Below, one piece after another: positions 52,897 to 63,200 of a stretch of DNA of 64,000 bases. The translations under genes and the position numbers were made by a program. Each line of letters starts with the position of its first letter. Within the stretch, counting starts at the first letter, position 1. This DNA comes from Podospora pseudocomata. Its lineage: Eukaryota; Ascomycota; Sordariomycetes; Sordariales; Podosporaceae. The stretch is taken from the NCBI RefSeq assembly GCF_035222375.1, contig NW_026946363.1:1364001-1428000 (forward strand), read 5' to 3'. The notes under the pieces were generated by a model. It ran no database searches and had not been told where the DNA came from. It worked only from the letters and a program-made list of their open reading frames with translations.

Positions 52897-54264
52897 ATGA
52901 TCCTCCTCGACTCCGAGCGGGATGCCATCTCGGCCCGCATCTCTGAGGCCTGCCCACCCGAGATACAAAAAGTTCTTACCGCGGCTTGGGCGCACGATGT
53001 CGCAACTGTGAAAAAGCTCCTCGACACCCCCGAGGCCGCCAGGGGCCAAGACCCCCTGACCGGGGAGACGCCGCTGCACGCCGCCATCCGATCGTGCGGT
53101 CCCCCTTCCGAAGATGACGATGAGGCCGATTTGGCGGCTGCGAGAGAGACAGTTCAAGAGCTCTTGCTTTGGGGAGGCATCTGGAACGATGTCGACGATC
53201 GCAATGAGACTCCTGGTTGCGTCGCCCATCGTCTAGGCCGGACTGAGCTGTACAACCTCTGTGTTGACGCTGGTGTAAGAGCTGAGATGCTTTTCGGGGT
53301 GCTGGAGGGGTACGAGGAGCTGGAAAGTGACGACGAGGAAGAGGACGAGGGGGATGCTCATCAGGAGGCTGGCGAGTCGGAGATGGTGGTTGTGGGCGAG
53401 GATGGAGAGGAGGCCCCTGAACTGATCAATGTACCAACAAACGGAACTGCGGAGGAAGCGTCACAAGGATTTGTCCCACCACAAGACGACGCGGTCGATG
53501 TCAACTCGGAGCAATATCTGAGGTCGAAGCTGACATACTCTGACGGGAAGTTGGTAGACGACGAGGGTAATGGAGTGATGATGGCCTGGGAAACAGATAT
53601 CATGCGCCAGAGCGTTGATGCTCTGCTGCCGAGCAAGGAACCAGGGAAGAGAATCCTCAATATCGGCTTTGGTATGGGCATCATTGACACAATGTTCGCT
53701 GAGACTAAGCCAGCAAAGCATCACATTGTTGAGGCCCATCCCGGAGTCCTTGAACACATTTCTAGCCCCGACTCCAAGTTTGGCCCAAGCTGGGAGGCAA
53801 GCGCCCCTGAGCCTGGCGCCTACAAGATTCACCAAGGAAAGTGGCAAGAGGTGTGCGTCAAGCTTTTGCAAGAAGGCAATGTGTACGATGCCATTTACTT
53901 CGACACATTTGGTGAAGATTATTCGCAACTACGCATGTTTTTTACTGAACTTATCCCCGGCCTGCTGGACAGCAATGGCATCTTTGGTTTCTTCAACGGC
54001 CTTGGCGCGGATCGAATGATTTGCTACGATGTCTATACCAAGGTCTCGGAGCTTCATCTTGCCGATGCTGGGCTTGATGTTGAGTGGAAAGTGATTGATG
54101 TTGACATGTCCCGACTGGCCGAGGAGGGCCAAGGCGAATGGGAAGGTGTTAGAAGGAGATATTGGACGTTGGACAGTGAGTACCCCCAAAGCAACCATGT
54201 TATGACCAGAGATCTGATCCATTCAATAGAATACCGTCTGCCGATATGTACTTTCCTTGGTTGA
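52897..54264 (+). CDS. RMT2: Protein arginine N-methyltransferase 2 (Rmt2)
   Basis: Exons 52897-54175 and 54230-54264 encode 437 residues. The 54-nt intron (GTGAGT...AATAG) is a multiple of three without a stop; splicing gives TLDKYRLPICTFLG, the expected conserved end, while retention would insert 18 residues. Rmt2 methylates the delta nitrogen of arginine (Rpl12 in yeast). The N-terminal part has ankyrin-like helices (PLTGETPLHAAIRSCG, DDRNETPGCVAHRLGRTELY). An acidic linker follows (ESDDEEEDEGDA), and then the methyltransferase domain: a SAM-binding loop ILNIGFGMGIIDTMF, the HHIVEAHPGVL strand end, YDAIYFDTFGEDYSQLRMFF and GIFGFFNGLGAD. All are well preserved, so the gene looks functional. 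Confidence 0.93.
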   Translation: MILLDSERDAISARISEACPPEIQKVLTAAWAHDVATVKKLLDTPEAARGQDPLTGETPLHAAIRSCGPPSEDDDEADLAAARETVQELLLWGGIWNDVDDRNETPGCVAHRLGRTELYNLCVDAGVRAEMLFGVLEGYEELESDDEEEDEGDAHQEAGESEMVVVGEDGEEAPELINVPTNGTAEEASQGFVPPQDDAVDVNSEQYLRSKLTYSDGKLVDDEGNGVMMAWETDIMRQSVDALLPSKEPGKRILNIGFGMGIIDTMFAETKPAKHHIVEAHPGVLEHISSPDSKFGPSWEASAPEPGAYKIHQGKWQEVCVKLLQEGNVYDAIYFDTFGEDYSQLRMFFTELIPGLLDSNGIFGFFNGLGADRMICYDVYTKVSELHLADAGLDVEWKVIDVDMSRLAEEGQGEWEGVRRRYWTLDSEYPQSNHVMTRDLIHSIEYRLPICTFLG

Positions 54265-54622
54265 GCATAGCTTCTAGAACCCGCACGGGGGTTTGGAGGT
54301 GATGGGCCCCAATACAAATACGCCCCCCACCCCCCCCCAACACACACACGCATTTTTATTCTGTGTAACTACAACAAGGCTTTGAAGTTGTAGGCCTCAC
54401 TGCATCTACCCCTCCCCCTACCATCTAGAGGACTCTCTGTGACTCAACAAAGCTGTCAGTAGCGGAAATGTGCAGAAGACAATTCCTCGATTTTTCAAAT
54501 CCTCCCCACATGTTCTTCACTTCATCCATTCTGATGTTTTTTCGTATCTATGTCGAGGACTATTTGTGTTCTGTCCTTTGAGCATGCTAGTCCACCTCGG
54601 TCTTTGGCCCTGATGAGCCATC
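54265..54622. other. Short intergenic region RMT2 to deaminase-like gene
   Basis: 358 bp, tandem orientation. It has a C-tract followed by ACACACACAC (about 54325-54348), which falls in the RMT2 3' UTR. No gene seen. Confidence 0.45.
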
Positions 54623-57223
54623 ATGCTTTCCAAGAAGCAGCGCCAGCGAGAGCTTGCCTGTGCTGAAGATATATCACTTCTCTCCATTCTGAGCCCTCCC
54701 TCATACTCTCCGCTGGTGAACAAGCCACCATTCCTAAAGTCCCAACCTGACTCTTCGCGAGTTTTGCCGTTCGAAACCGAAGTCAGTCTGGCAAGCACTT
54801 TGGCTTTCCTCTCTGGTATCTCCGACGACCCCAGCCATGTGGTGGCAGCCTCTGTGGAAGAGTTGGGAAATGGAAACGGGATATGTGTCAGAGTGGCCAT
54901 CAACAAAGACCATGCCGGCGGCGGAGATGATGTGTTGGAAAGGATCCAAGATGGGTTGCAAAGGGTGCTGAAGTGTCTAGCCCCCAAACACACAGACTCG
55001 GACGATCACACCCACGATCAGACTTTGACGGCGATACTGGATATGTCCCAACCACGGCTGCTATCTCGTCTCGGAGTTCAGCGGGCTGGAATCAAGAAGG
55101 CCCCAAAGGACAAGTCCTTTTTCGGTTCACCCATTCAGCAAATCATCAATGCTGTCAGCCAATACAAATACACCAAGAAGGTGGAAACAGAAGCTCGCAG
55201 ATTTATTAAACTGGCTGGGGAGCTACTCACTCACCTCGAACAGCTCAAGACTTGCAAAGTAGTAGCTCTAACAGCCTGTTTCAAACGGGTCACTTACACG
55301 TCGTCCCAGCTTATAGCAAGCATCAAGTTTGACAAGCTATTCTCAGCACTGAATATCAACCCATTGATGAAAACTGGGTTTGTCACTCGACTTGGAAAGA
55401 TTGCCCGGTACTACGAGAGTTCACACTTTCTAGTCCAGCTGGCGAAGAGGAGCATACTTTTTGACAACACGGAGGTCAAAACGATCAAATTAAACGAGGA
55501 AGCATTTTTGAGAGTTCCAAACTCTGAGACCATTCATCGACTATCAGAATGCCTCTCACGTTGCCATCCCGGCGCTCAATTGCCTCTCAATATCAACAAA
55601 ATCTGCCAAAAGGTCAAGACGGATCCGACAATGGCCAACGCAGTGTTTGGGAAGGCAACCAGGAAGATACTGGCTGAGTCGAAGGTCCATGCGGAAGTGC
55701 AGATAGTGGCCTACTATGGGCTTCATCCAGTGGCGCGCAAGCCCCGGGTAATATGTTCAAACAAGGACGCATGCTATATGTGCAACTTGTTCATTCAAGT
55801 TCACGGGATGTACTATGTGCCCAAGAGCCATGGAAGATTGTATACTGGCTGGAGGGTCCCGCCTATATCTTCCCTCAGCGACGCACATGCTCAGCTTGAC
55901 AAAGCTTTGCAGAACAAGATCAGGGATGTTGTTCAGGAGTTCAAGGATGTTGGTGATCGAGAACGGGTATTGGATCTCAATCAGAATGAGAGCACCATCT
56001 TTCCATTCACGACCCTTATGTCGTCGCTGGAAGGCATATCACTGCCCGTGGCAAAGCCTCCACAGGCCGGTCAGGTGCAGAAGCCTCCGCGACCACCCCA
56101 GAAACTACACGAGCCACCTCAGCGTCGATTACCCGAGCGACCACGATCAGAGCAAAGACAGCCAGAGCAATCGCAAGAGCAACCACAAGAGCTATCGCCT
56201 GCAACTACACAACTGTCCAAGCCTCACATAGTCAAAACAAGCACCCCACGCATAGAACGTCGAGATGAGAGAATCACTGATCAACAGCCTACTATTGAAC
56301 CAACATCAACAACCCCCGAGTCATCTTCAACACCTGTGTTCAGCCCAACACTTGTAGCGCCATCTCCAGAAGATCTTGCATCGCCTCCAACCCCTTCAGA
56401 ATCCCGCCCAGCGCCAGTAAACCTCGTCCCAATTGCTATCAGAACTCCACCCACACCAACCGAAAAGCCCTTCGCGTTACCAAACGATATTCCCGAACCA
56501 CTCGACCAGCTCTCAGGCCCCATCATGAAGCCAGATTCATCCCAGCAGACCACGAGCATCAAGAAGCCAGCCCGCATACCCAACAGAAACCAAGGCTCAC
56601 CGCCGAGACCAAACCCGCCAGTAAAACAAGACACGCCCATCCCCGTAAAAACCCTCCCAAAACCAACCCTCGCCAACCTCTCGCTCCTCGACCAACAATC
56701 TCCCGACCTGTTGGAAAACCAAAAACCAACACGACAAACGAGCCGAACTTCGTCAGAGCTAGCAGAGGTAACCCCTTCTCTGCCCACCAAAGCTCAAAAC
56801 TCGCGAGGAAGCGAGGGTAAAAGGGTAGAGTCGTCTGAGCAAAAAGGAAAAGTCTTGCTCCAAAGGGGGAAAACCACTAGTATTTGGATGGACGAGGGGG
56901 TGCTGCCGCCTGTTTTTACGGCTGGGGGGCTGGATATCTTTTTGGAGAAGGTGACTGAATGTAAAAGAGGGAGAAAAAGGGAAAGCACCGGGAAGGTGGT
57001 GAGGGTGGATTTAACTTGGTTGGGTGGGGAGGGTGAGAGAAGGCCACGGATGAAGAGGGGGAGGAATTATCATTTCCTAGAGGGGCTGGAGAGGGGGATG
57101 GAGGTCGATGGGGGGAGCGGAGAGGTTGTGGTTTTGGAGGGGGGTGGGGAGGTGGTTGTTGTTGAGGTTGTTGGGGAGGGAAGGGGGAAGGGGTTGTCGG
57201 GGAGTAAGGCCGAATGGGTATGA
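54623..57223 (+). CDS. Predicted nucleic-acid/nucleotide deaminase (OTT_1508-like) with disordered tail
   Basis: One exon, 866 residues, starting at 54623. The N-terminal 350 residues are mostly helical and unrecognised (SFFGSPIQQIINAVSQYKY, EARRFIKLAGELLTHLEQLK). Then comes a compact cytidine-deaminase-fold signature: H356-A-E358 in KVHAEVQIVAYYGLHP, a VICSNKDACYMCNLFIQVHG block with C384-x2-C387 as the second zinc half-site, and YYVPKSHGRLYTGWRVP. This combination matches the fungal OTT_1508-like deaminase family, which is related to polymorphic-toxin deaminases; substrates in fungi are unknown. Residues about 480-740 are a Pro/Ser/Thr/Gln-rich disordered tail. The final 120 residues regain order (TTSIWMDEGVLPPVFTAGGL) and end in a basic, Gly/Val/Glu-rich segment with G-ending codons. 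The zinc-ligand and general-base residues are present, so activity is plausible. The target is unknown. Confidence 0.7.
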   Translation: MLSKKQRQRELACAEDISLLSILSPPSYSPLVNKPPFLKSQPDSSRVLPFETEVSLASTLAFLSGISDDPSHVVAASVEELGNGNGICVRVAINKDHAGGGDDVLERIQDGLQRVLKCLAPKHTDSDDHTHDQTLTAILDMSQPRLLSRLGVQRAGIKKAPKDKSFFGSPIQQIINAVSQYKYTKKVETEARRFIKLAGELLTHLEQLKTCKVVALTACFKRVTYTSSQLIASIKFDKLFSALNINPLMKTGFVTRLGKIARYYESSHFLVQLAKRSILFDNTEVKTIKLNEEAFLRVPNSETIHRLSECLSRCHPGAQLPLNINKICQKVKTDPTMANAVFGKATRKILAESKVHAEVQIVAYYGLHPVARKPRVICSNKDACYMCNLFIQVHGMYYVPKSHGRLYTGWRVPPISSLSDAHAQLDKALQNKIRDVVQEFKDVGDRERVLDLNQNESTIFPFTTLMSSLEGISLPVAKPPQAGQVQKPPRPPQKLHEPPQRRLPERPRSEQRQPEQSQEQPQELSPATTQLSKPHIVKTSTPRIERRDERITDQQPTIEPTSTTPESSSTPVFSPTLVAPSPEDLASPPTPSESRPAPVNLVPIAIRTPPTPTEKPFALPNDIPEPLDQLSGPIMKPDSSQQTTSIKKPARIPNRNQGSPPRPNPPVKQDTPIPVKTLPKPTLANLSLLDQQSPDLLENQKPTRQTSRTSSELAEVTPSLPTKAQNSRGSEGKRVESSEQKGKVLLQRGKTTSIWMDEGVLPPVFTAGGLDIFLEKVTECKRGRKRESTGKVVRVDLTWLGGEGERRPRMKRGRNYHFLEGLERGMEVDGGSGEVVVLEGGGEVVVVEVVGEGRGKGLSGSKAEWV

Positions 57224-57534
57224 GCTCAGGGAATAATTTATAGAGAATGTTTGCGTGTATAGTCCCTGATGGAGTTAATTACAGAATGATTAAAAGATAA
57301 CCGCGGATATCTCTCACTAACTAGACACTGGAATTGACGATGTTGAAACACCTATTGTAATGTCCTTGTTCAGGTTCAAATTTGCTATATTCCCCGGAAC
57401 GCGATCCTAAATCCGGGAAGGGGCTCTTCTAGACCTCATAGACACGCCCGATTTGCCAAGTCAAGCATATTGATCATACCGTCGAATTACCACCCATAAA
57501 CTTATACTGTGCCATTACTGTTCCAAAACCACTC
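57224..57534. other. Convergent 3' spacer
   Basis: 311 bp between the 3' ends of the deaminase-like and NmrA-like genes. AT-rich, with AGAATGATTAAAAGATAACC near 57282. No gene seen. Confidence 0.45.
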
Positions 57535-58577
57535 TCACGCCTTCCCCTCAAGACCCATACCTTCCATCCTCGTCTCCCACACATCCTTCACACTCATAGC
57601 ATAATCCCTAAACTTCTTCGGCGCCGTCCCCGTCACACTAAAAATCACATCATTCGTCCTATTCTCGGCCCCGAACTTGATTGCCGTGTCCATCGCACTC
57701 ATCATCCTCGCGTACTCCTCCGGCATCCCAAACCGTGCGTGTCTCTTCTCAAGCTCAGCAGACGATAAGTCAACATGGACAATCTTCCTCCCCAACACCT
57801 CGGTAAGTATTTCCGCAATCTGTTTTCCACCTATTAGCAAACCCCCTTCCCCCTCGCATTGTTTAGTTGCATATCACATACCTCATCATAACTCAACAGC
57901 TCCGGCCCCAACACCATCCACTCCGTATTCGGCGCCTCCTCCCCCGTCAACGCCCTCACCGCCACGCTCGCAATATCATCCGCACTCACCCACGGAATCT
58001 TTCCATCCTCGGTCGCGCTGTAAATCTTGCTCTCGCTCCTGATCGACTCCTTGTGAGTAGGCTGCTCAGCAATATTCTGCTGAAACCAGGTCGGCCTCAA
58101 CACCCCCCACTCCACATCCCCTCTTTGCCCCAACTCCCGGAGATAAGCGTGGACTTTGCCCATCAAGGGCCCACCGGCTTCGATGCTGGACGCAGACTGG
58201 AGGATGAACCTGTGCACACCTCGGGAACGGGCAAATTCGATGAACTCAATCATGGGGCGGTGGCCTGAGAGGGATGGGGGGGCGACGAGGTAGATTGATT
58301 TGATTGGCTGGGGGGCGGGTTGGGGTTTGGAGGACTGTTGGGCTTGTTCAGGTTCGGTGGTGGTGCCTTCGGTGCTGTTTGTCTTGCTGAGGAAGATGGG
58401 CTCCCAGGTGTAGGGGTCGTCCCAGTCGAAGTTGACGTGGGAAAGGGAAGATGATGGAGGGGGGTTGCGGGAGGCGATGAGGGTGGGAATTCCTTGGGAG
58501 GCGAGCTGGGAGGCTATGCGGGAGCCGACGGTGCCTGTGCCGCCTAGGATGAGAATGGGCGCTTCTATTGATGTCAT
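57535..58577 (-). CDS. NmrA-like NAD(P)-binding protein related to EasG/festuclavine dehydrogenase
   Basis: Exons 57882-58577 and 57535-57819 encode 326 residues. The 62-nt intron (GTATGT, TTTGCTAATAG, AAACAG) joins LLSYDE to IAEILTEVL. Start 58577 (MTSIEAPILILGGTGTVGSR) is preferred; a further upstream ATG adds 12 residues. The Rossmann loop GGTGTVGSRIASQL is at residues 9-22. Other family marks are SIYLVAPPS, FIEFARSRGVHRFILQSASS, WGVLRPTWFQQN and ADDIASVAVRALTG, then LGPELLSYDEIAEILTEVLG. This is the atypical short-chain dehydrogenase group that includes EasG (ergot-alkaloid reductases) and quinone-reductase-like proteins. There is no ergot gene cluster here, so the substrate is open. It is divergent from the SnoaL-like gene. 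Confidence 0.85.
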
Positions 58578-59182
58578 TGTGTCTGAGTGCTGGTGATGTG
58601 GTGTCAATCTCAAGAAGAGGAGAAAATATATGAAGGAGAAAAGAAAAGGCGATGAACTGCAGTGGAAGAAGTGTGGTTGATGAGGTAAGGAGAGAGCTGA
58701 TGGACTGTTTATATGTTGCTTCAGATGAACGCCATGATGAGTTCATATGAGCTTGAGCACGTACCCCTTGGAGAGAGAGCCGCGGGGTTAATAAGCAAAA
58801 GTGCATGTCGGGGCCGTGTGAAGCTGTTGGAATTGCTCCAGGTGACAATTCAGCCAATCAGAGCGCTCAACTTACAGTGCGATTGCCCGATCTGGCGCTG
58901 CAATAATGCCCGGAGCAACTGTCTAAAACCACCGGCGGGGTGACTTTTCTGCCGAATAGCCTCGACTTGCATGGCATCTCGGAGTTAAGTGGTAGACATC
59001 TCCATAAAGTGGTATCTGAAGAAAGATAAATATGACCATCTCAACTGCTCATGCTGAATATTTCTCATTGTATCGAAGTCATCTCACATTCAACTGTCAG
59101 CTATTCTACCACTTGGGCATTCCCAAGAAGCTTGCACACTTCAACATCCAGTCAGAAAGCTTCATAGCTTTGCTTGTCCACA
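58578..59182. promoter_or_regulatory. Shared upstream region of NmrA-like and SnoaL-like genes
   Basis: 605 bp between divergent starts. AT-balanced, with CCAATCAGAGCG at about 58854 (a CCAAT box) roughly mid-way. No gene seen. Co-regulation is inferred from geometry only. Confidence 0.45.
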
Positions 59183-60060
59183 ATGACTTACACCGTCCCC
59201 CAATTTCTCCTCGATAAATCCAATATTGAGGAGGTGATTCTCAAAGTGGTATGTTCTCCCATGCCCCCCTCGCTCTTTCCCGTCACTGTACCTTCCTTCC
59301 TTCCACCCTCCTACTGCACCTTCTTACCACTGCACCTTCCTACCACTACACCACCTTCCTACCACGCACCTTCCTGTCCTTGCACCTTCCCAAGAATCAC
59401 GTCTGCACCTTCCCTGCATTGCACCTACACCCATTGCTCCTTCCCAGGAACATTGCTCCTGCCAAAACACTCCTTCACTTTTCCCCCTTTACCACATTAC
59501 CACATTCCCCCTTTTTCACCCTCTAACCACCCCAACTCCCGCTCCACTACTTACCCCCTTTCCCTCCGCTAACCACCCCTCCACCCTCTCAGCCCCTCTA
59601 CTACGATCTAAAAACCCTCCCCCCACTCCTCAACGAAGTCTACGCCCCCAACCTCACCATAGATTACACCTCCCTCCTCGGCGGCACCCCACTCACAATC
59701 TCCTCCCACGACTGGGTGCACAACCATCTCGCCCCCCTAATCGAGGTCTACTCCTCCTCTCAGCACGTGACTACCGGTATTATCCTTCCCGACCTCCCCC
59801 AGCCTGGTCCCGATTCCTCCAGGCCGACAACAGTAAAGGTGTGTGCACAGGTGGCTGGGAATTTAGTCCCTAAGGATGGGAAGGGGCCAAAACTAATCCA
59901 GAACGGGGGGTTGCTGGAGGCCGAGGTGGAGAGGTTTGAGAGTTTGGAACGGGAGGGGGGGAATGGCTGGCGGATTACGAGGTATAAAGTGACAAAGGGG
60001 TGGGATAATGGTGCTGGGGTGATGGATGTTGTGAGGGGGGAGGAGGAGGGTGATAATTGA
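59183..60060 (+). CDS. SnoaL/NTF2-like small protein
   Basis: Exons 59183-59248 and 59593-60060 encode 177 residues. The start ATGACTTACACC follows CCACA. The intron is unusually long (344 nt) and made of C-rich repeats, with GTATGT and a TCTCAG acceptor that joins EEVILKV to PLYYDLKTLPPL. The sequence (YYDLKTLPPLLNEVYAPNL, TIDYTSLLGGTPLTISSHDW, VKVCAQVAGNLV, ITRYKVTKGWDNGAG) has the alpha-then-beta layout and the late TRYKVTKGW strand of the SnoaL-like/NTF2-like superfamily found beside fungal oxidoreductases. Such proteins act as small cyclases, hydratases or ligand binders. It forms a divergent pair with the NmrA-like reductase. Codons switch from C-rich to G-rich halfway. Confidence 0.7.
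59249..59592 (+). repeat. Pyrimidine-rich minisatellite-like intron of the SnoaL-like gene
   Basis: The intron is almost all C, T and A on the plus strand and repeats CACCTTCC-type words at irregular 15-30 bp spacing (TGCACCTTCTTACCACTGCA, CACCTTCCTACCACTACACC, CACCTTCCTACCACGCACCT and further copies to about 59450). It is five to six times longer than neighbouring introns. It could be a replication-slippage product. Confidence 0.6.
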
Positions 60061-60253
60061 GAGGGGGTGGTTTTATGTTTAGAGACAAAGTGGATTGATT
60101 GATTGCTATAGAATAATAAACAAGATAAAACAATGGGGGAAAAAATAAAGAAATCGGGGTATTTCTATCGCTATTTTCCATGCATCTTTTCAACAAAACC
60201 CTTTTTCCCCCTTCCCATGCCAATCTCTACATTCTTCATGACCCCCCCAAAAC

Positions 60254-63200
60254 TCAAGCAGACGGCCCTCCGTCTCTCCCCTTATTCGCCATCCTCAAGC
60301 TCTCCTCCAACGCCCTCTTCAAATCTTCATCGTCCTCATCCGAATACTCATTCAACACCTCCCACGACTCGGAAACATCCTTCCCCTTCCCCTCCCGCGA
60401 TCCGCTCTGCCGCGTCGCCCGCTTAAACTCCTCCTCCTGCAAGCTCTGTTTCTTGACATACTCGAGCACAATCTCCTCTTCTGTCATCTGCCGTTGGAGC
60501 TTCTCCTTGTCTTTTCTAAACTCCTTCTCTGACTCCTCCAGAGCTCGGCGAAGTTGCTCCTCTTCGTCGTCACGGTCATTGCTGTTTCGCTGAGGAGGCG
60601 TGCCGCCACTGTTCCCCGGCAGCTCAAACGCTTCAGCTCGGGGACTCGGCACAGGCTTCCTCTGCAGATTCCTCAAGGCCGCTTTCTCATCAGCATAATA
60701 GGGCTGATACGACTGCCCCTGCTGATCAGCCTGCTCCTCCATCAAGCTCTGCCTCACCGCCTCTTCGATCAAAGCTTGGTATTCCTCATCCGTGATGTTG
60801 GTGAACTCCTCATCAGAGATATAATTCCCCTTGAAATCCACCGGCCACCCAGCGTCGAACTGCGGCGGTCTCTCGGGGGGTGTATTCTGCCCAGAGGCTC
60901 CCCGATTGTCCACAGCCTGGTTCTCCGCAGCCGCCAACGCCCTCTCCGCCGCCTGCCTCCTCATCCCCATAACACTCGCCCTAACCAGTTGCTCAATCGC
61001 CGCATCCTCCTCCGGATTTCCATTCGAAGTCCTCTGCACCGACTCCCGAATCGCAGCCTCAATAGCCTCATGATCATCCAGCGCCATCAGCATATTGTTC
61101 GTGCTAGAGCTCGCACTCCCTCTGCTCATCCCCCTCTCCGGAGGCGTCACATCTCCAGGTGACATCGGCGACGCCGCTCCTCCCTGATGGGTCCTCCTCC
61201 ACTCCTCCTTTTGTCTATGCAACTCCTTCCTCTTATCAAAACTCAACCCCCTCGTCCTGAGCCATCCCGTCTTTGGCTCTTCCTCCTTGTTATTGCTACT
61301 GCCCTCGCCGCTCAACTCCCTATCCTCATTCTTGATATCCTTATACCGGGAGTACAACCCCTTCAAATCATGCCCATCCTGCCTCATCTCCCTCCATCTC
61401 GCCAAGATATCCCTCCTCTCCTCCTCGGTCGAGAACTCGAGGTCCTCCTCCCCTTGCTTGGCCCGACTGGCAATGATGTACCCCATCACCTCCGTCTTGG
61501 AGAAGTAACTCTTCCTCATCTGAACTTGCACCCCCTGGGAGAAATACGCCGGGATCGACCACAAGGCAGCCGAGTTCTTGAGGAAGAACCCGCCTACTCC
61601 CTTGCCAAAACCCTTGACCAGGCCAACGGGGCCTTCCTTCTGTGCGCCTTTCCAGGGCTGGGTAAAGAGGCCAGAGACGCCATCATAGACACCCAGGCTG
61701 AACTCCTTGCCAGCTACGCGGACGCCAGAGCTGAAACCGGTGACCTTCTCCACTGGACGGACTGTCTCATCGTGGTAGAGCTTTGGTGCGTTGCGAAAGC
61801 CGCGGGCGACGCCCAGGCAGAAGTTGGTGTGGACTTTTGCGCCCACGCCTAGGATGCGCATGGCGCCTTTGCCTGCTCCTACCGCAAGGTCGAGGTTGAA
61901 GGGTTCGCGGTTGGGGGAGCTTGAGCCCGATGCTCGGGTGGGGGGAGGGGAGAGCTTGGAGGAGGTGTCGGTCCCGGTGCCGGTGTCGATTCTGGTGAAG
62001 GCGGTGGGAGTGGTAGAGTTGGAGCTGATGCTGGCTGCGTCGGCGGCGTGGGAGGTGGTTCGTTGATGAGAGGAGCTGGGTGAGATGGTGCTGGCTGAGA
62101 TGGAGGCTGCATCATCAACAAGGACGCTGTTTCTGTCGCCGACGATTGTTGACCTGGAGCTCGAGGCTTCACTGTAGCTGCTCTTTTCCTTGGCCTTTTT
62201 GTTTTCTTTGGCACCTTTGAAGACTTCTCTGGGGAAATCGGCCACGGCCAAGGTCAAGGCACTGAAGTCTCCAACGAGTGCCGCGGTGGCTGCTGAGACA
62301 GGGTCCCAGGGCTGCTCGTCTGTGTCATGTTCTACCGAGCGATGTCTGGTTCAATGTTAGCAAGATATCCTCAATAATAAATGAAGGTGGAAGGAAGCTT
62401 ACAGCTTGAGATCCGTATACTTCAGCCATCCCTCCCTAACCAACACCGCCGCCGCCAGCGCACTCAACCTGACATGCGTCCTCCTCACCCTCCAAACAGC
62501 AACCCGACTCGGCGCAAGCGAGCATCTCATGTTGTCAGTATTCAAGAACTGATGAAACGTCTTGCCACCCACATCAGCCCCTTTCTCCGCCCTGATCTTC
62601 TGTCCGAGCTCCTTCGCCTTGGTCTGTGTACCCGGCTCCAAGCACTTCTCAATAGCAGCCGCGAGGTTCTCGGCTGTCAAAGTCTTGAACGGAATTGGTG
62701 CTGGCCCAGCACCAGACCTAGCAATCATGTTGCCCCAGAAGATCTGGTCTCCAAAGAAAGGCACAACGACGGTCGGCTTGCCAGCGTTGATGCCCGCTGC
62801 TGTGGTCCCCGCACCTCCGTGATGTACCACGGCCGCCACCTTCTTGAACAGCCAGTCGTGAGGACAGTTCCCGAGCATGAAGACATTCTCCGGAAGGCTC
62901 AGTGCATCTCCTCCGATGCCACCCCATCCCTTTGATACCAAAGCCCTCACCCCAGTGCGCTTGACGGCATCAAAGATCGTCTTGGTCAGCGCATCAGGGT
63001 CATCGACGACAATCGACCCAAAACCGATGTATACCGGCGGCGGTCCAGCATCCAGGAATGCCTTTAACGTCGGGTCAGGCTCGTACCCAGACTCAAGGTT
63101 CAGAAAGAAGAACCCCGACACTGACACCTCCTCACCCCAATCCGCTGGCTTGGGAATGAGAGCTGGTGACCAGCAGTACGTAGTCGGTATCCTCATCCGC

